From Williamsia deligens (GTDB lineage Bacteria; Actinomycetota; Actinomycetes; Mycobacteriales; Mycobacteriaceae): a stretch of DNA of 64,000 bases. Position 1 is the first letter of the stretch. Each line of letters opens with the position of its first letter. The stretch spans positions 1,031,137 through 1,095,136 of the forward strand of contig NZ_JAMTCI010000001.1 of NCBI RefSeq assembly GCF_024171765.1. Reading direction: 5' to 3'. A model generated the notes under the pieces. The model made no database searches. It saw only the letters and a list, made by a program, of their open reading frames with translations, and was not told the DNA's origin. Below, piece by piece: positions 63,255 to 64,000 of this stretch. A program made the translations under genes and the position numbers.

Positions 63255-64000
63255 TGACGACCGGCACCGGGACGAACCGCCGCGAGCTGCTCCGTCTGGC
63301 GACCGCGGGTTCCGTCGACGACGGGAAGAGCACGCTCATCGGGCGGCTCATGCACGACACCGACAGTCTTCCGCTCGACCACCTCGACGCGGTCCGCCGC
63401 GACGGTGTCCCCGACCTCGCGGCGCTGTCGGACGGACTGCGCGCCGAGCAGGAGCAGGGCATCACGATCGACGTCGCCTACCGCTTCTTCTCGACGGACG
63501 CCCGCAGCTACATCCTCGCGGACACGCCGGGTCACGAACGCTACACGCGCAACATGTTCACGGGCGCATCCACCGCCGACGTCGCCGTGCTGCTCGTCGA
63601 CGCGAGCGCCGGCGTGCTCCGCCAGACCCGTCGGCACGCCCGCATCGCGACACTGCTCGGGGTGCCGCACCTCGTCGCCGCGGTCAACAAGATCGATCTC
63701 GTCGACTTCGACGCGGCGCGGTTCACCGAGGTCGAGGCCGAGTTGCGCACGCTCGCAGAACGTCTCGGCGGTGTGGACATCACCGTCATCCCGATGGTGG
63801 CTCGAGACGGCGACAACGTCGTGCACCGGTCGACCCGGACTCCCTGGTACTACGGACCGTCACTCCTCGAGTGCCTGGAGACCATCGATCTCGAGGCGCC
63901 GGCCGCGCGCGCCGGACATCTGCGCCTCCCCGTGCAGTGGGTGTCGCGGCCCGCGGCCGGGGAACGACGCCGCTACACGGGACGGCTGTCCGCCGGGACC
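63254..64000 (+). CDS. cysN: Sulfate adenylyltransferase subunit 1, GTPase (3' truncated by window)
   Basis: The first 249 residues of CysN. The GTPase G1 motif is AGSVDDGKST, G3 is ADTPGHERYTRNM and G4 is AVNKIDLVDF; EQEQGITIDVAYRFF is the effector region. It drives APS formation by GTP hydrolysis. The frame is open at the window edge; an APS-kinase (CysC) domain may be fused beyond it, as in many actinobacteria. ATG 63254 overlaps the cysD stop. Confidence 0.94.
   Translation, partial: MTTGTGTNRRELLRLATAGSVDDGKSTLIGRLMHDTDSLPLDHLDAVRRDGVPDLAALSDGLRAEQEQGITIDVAYRFFSTDARSYILADTPGHERYTRNMFTGASTADVAVLLVDASAGVLRQTRRHARIATLLGVPHLVAAVNKIDLVDFDAARFTEVEAELRTLAERLGGVDITVIPMVARDGDNVVHRSTRTPWYYGPSLLECLETIDLEAPAARAGHLRLPVQWVSRPAAGERRRYTGRLSAGT

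Overview
This window is chromosomal DNA of a very GC-rich actinobacterium of the order Mycobacteriales, most likely a Gordonia- or Williamsia-like genus (the genus is inferred). Gene content and order follow the Mycobacterium tuberculosis Rv3649-Rv3683 segment as I remember it: helicase, Tad pilus genes, ssd, HAD hydrolase, dppDCBA, acs, holin-X protein, ephE, marP, NUDIX, thioredoxin-like protein, nth, crp, MBL hydrolase, RidA, two ArsA-type ATPases, whiB4, ponA2, phosphoesterase. Mycobacteriales hallmarks include MarP, WhiB4, PonA2, two lineage-specific small RNAs and an F420-type oxidoreductase. I see no insertion sequence, prophage or CRISPR array.

Layout. 1-9690: the 3' end of a DUF1998 helicase gene and a tight-adherence (Tad) pilus locus on the minus strand (CpaE/Ssd, TadA, TadB, TadC, pilin, two TadE-like proteins). 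A diguanylate cyclase and three family-2 glycosyltransferases interrupt this locus. 9691-11405: two non-coding RNA genes flank a HAD phosphatase. The first is a 6C RNA, recognisable by its two C-rich loops. The second is very probably Ms1/MTS2823, supported by promoter, length, terminator and synteny. 11406-17440: a degenerate Fic-like protein and a peptide ABC transporter with a hairpin between dppA and dppB. 17737-25305: acetyl-CoA synthetase, an arsenic operon (arsR-acr3-arsC) running into nhaA, an SRPBCC protein, and a BenE transporter facing an XRE-cupin regulator. 25377-31535: the conserved holin-X / EphE / MarP / CoA-NUDIX / TlpA / Nth / Crp block.

31552-42322: a lineage-variable stretch with an amidase, a tandem cold-shock protein, a Ni/Co transporter, an oxidoreductase, a uracil-DNA-glycosylase-like protein, a ClC channel coupled to a LysR regulator and a TDT exporter, then an MBL hydrolase coupled to a CrcB/Fluc pair. 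42329-49930: RidA, a 54-residue DUF4177 protein, the ArsA pair, WhiB4, PonA2, YqeY and a phosphoesterase. 49851-64000: an MFS exporter with its TetR regulator, tRNA-Pro(CGG), a truncated globin, rifampin ADP-ribosyltransferase Arr, an ABC permease paired with an unusual membrane-anchored hydrolase-ABC ATPase fusion, a PRISE-type reductase, VKOR, an F420-type oxidoreductase with a kinase-like protein, a GAF-ANTAR regulator, and the start of the sulfate-activation operon cysDN.

Many genes overlap by ATGA or GTGA (cpaE-tadABC, dppBCD, nth-tlpA-nudix-marP, arsR-acr3, ClC-LysR, MBL-crcB-crcB). I used these overlaps to set starts. The most interesting items are the hydrolase-ABC fusion, the glycosyltransferase/diguanylate cyclase insertion in the Tad locus, the inactive-looking Fic-like protein, nhaA without a canonical start codon, and the two small RNAs.
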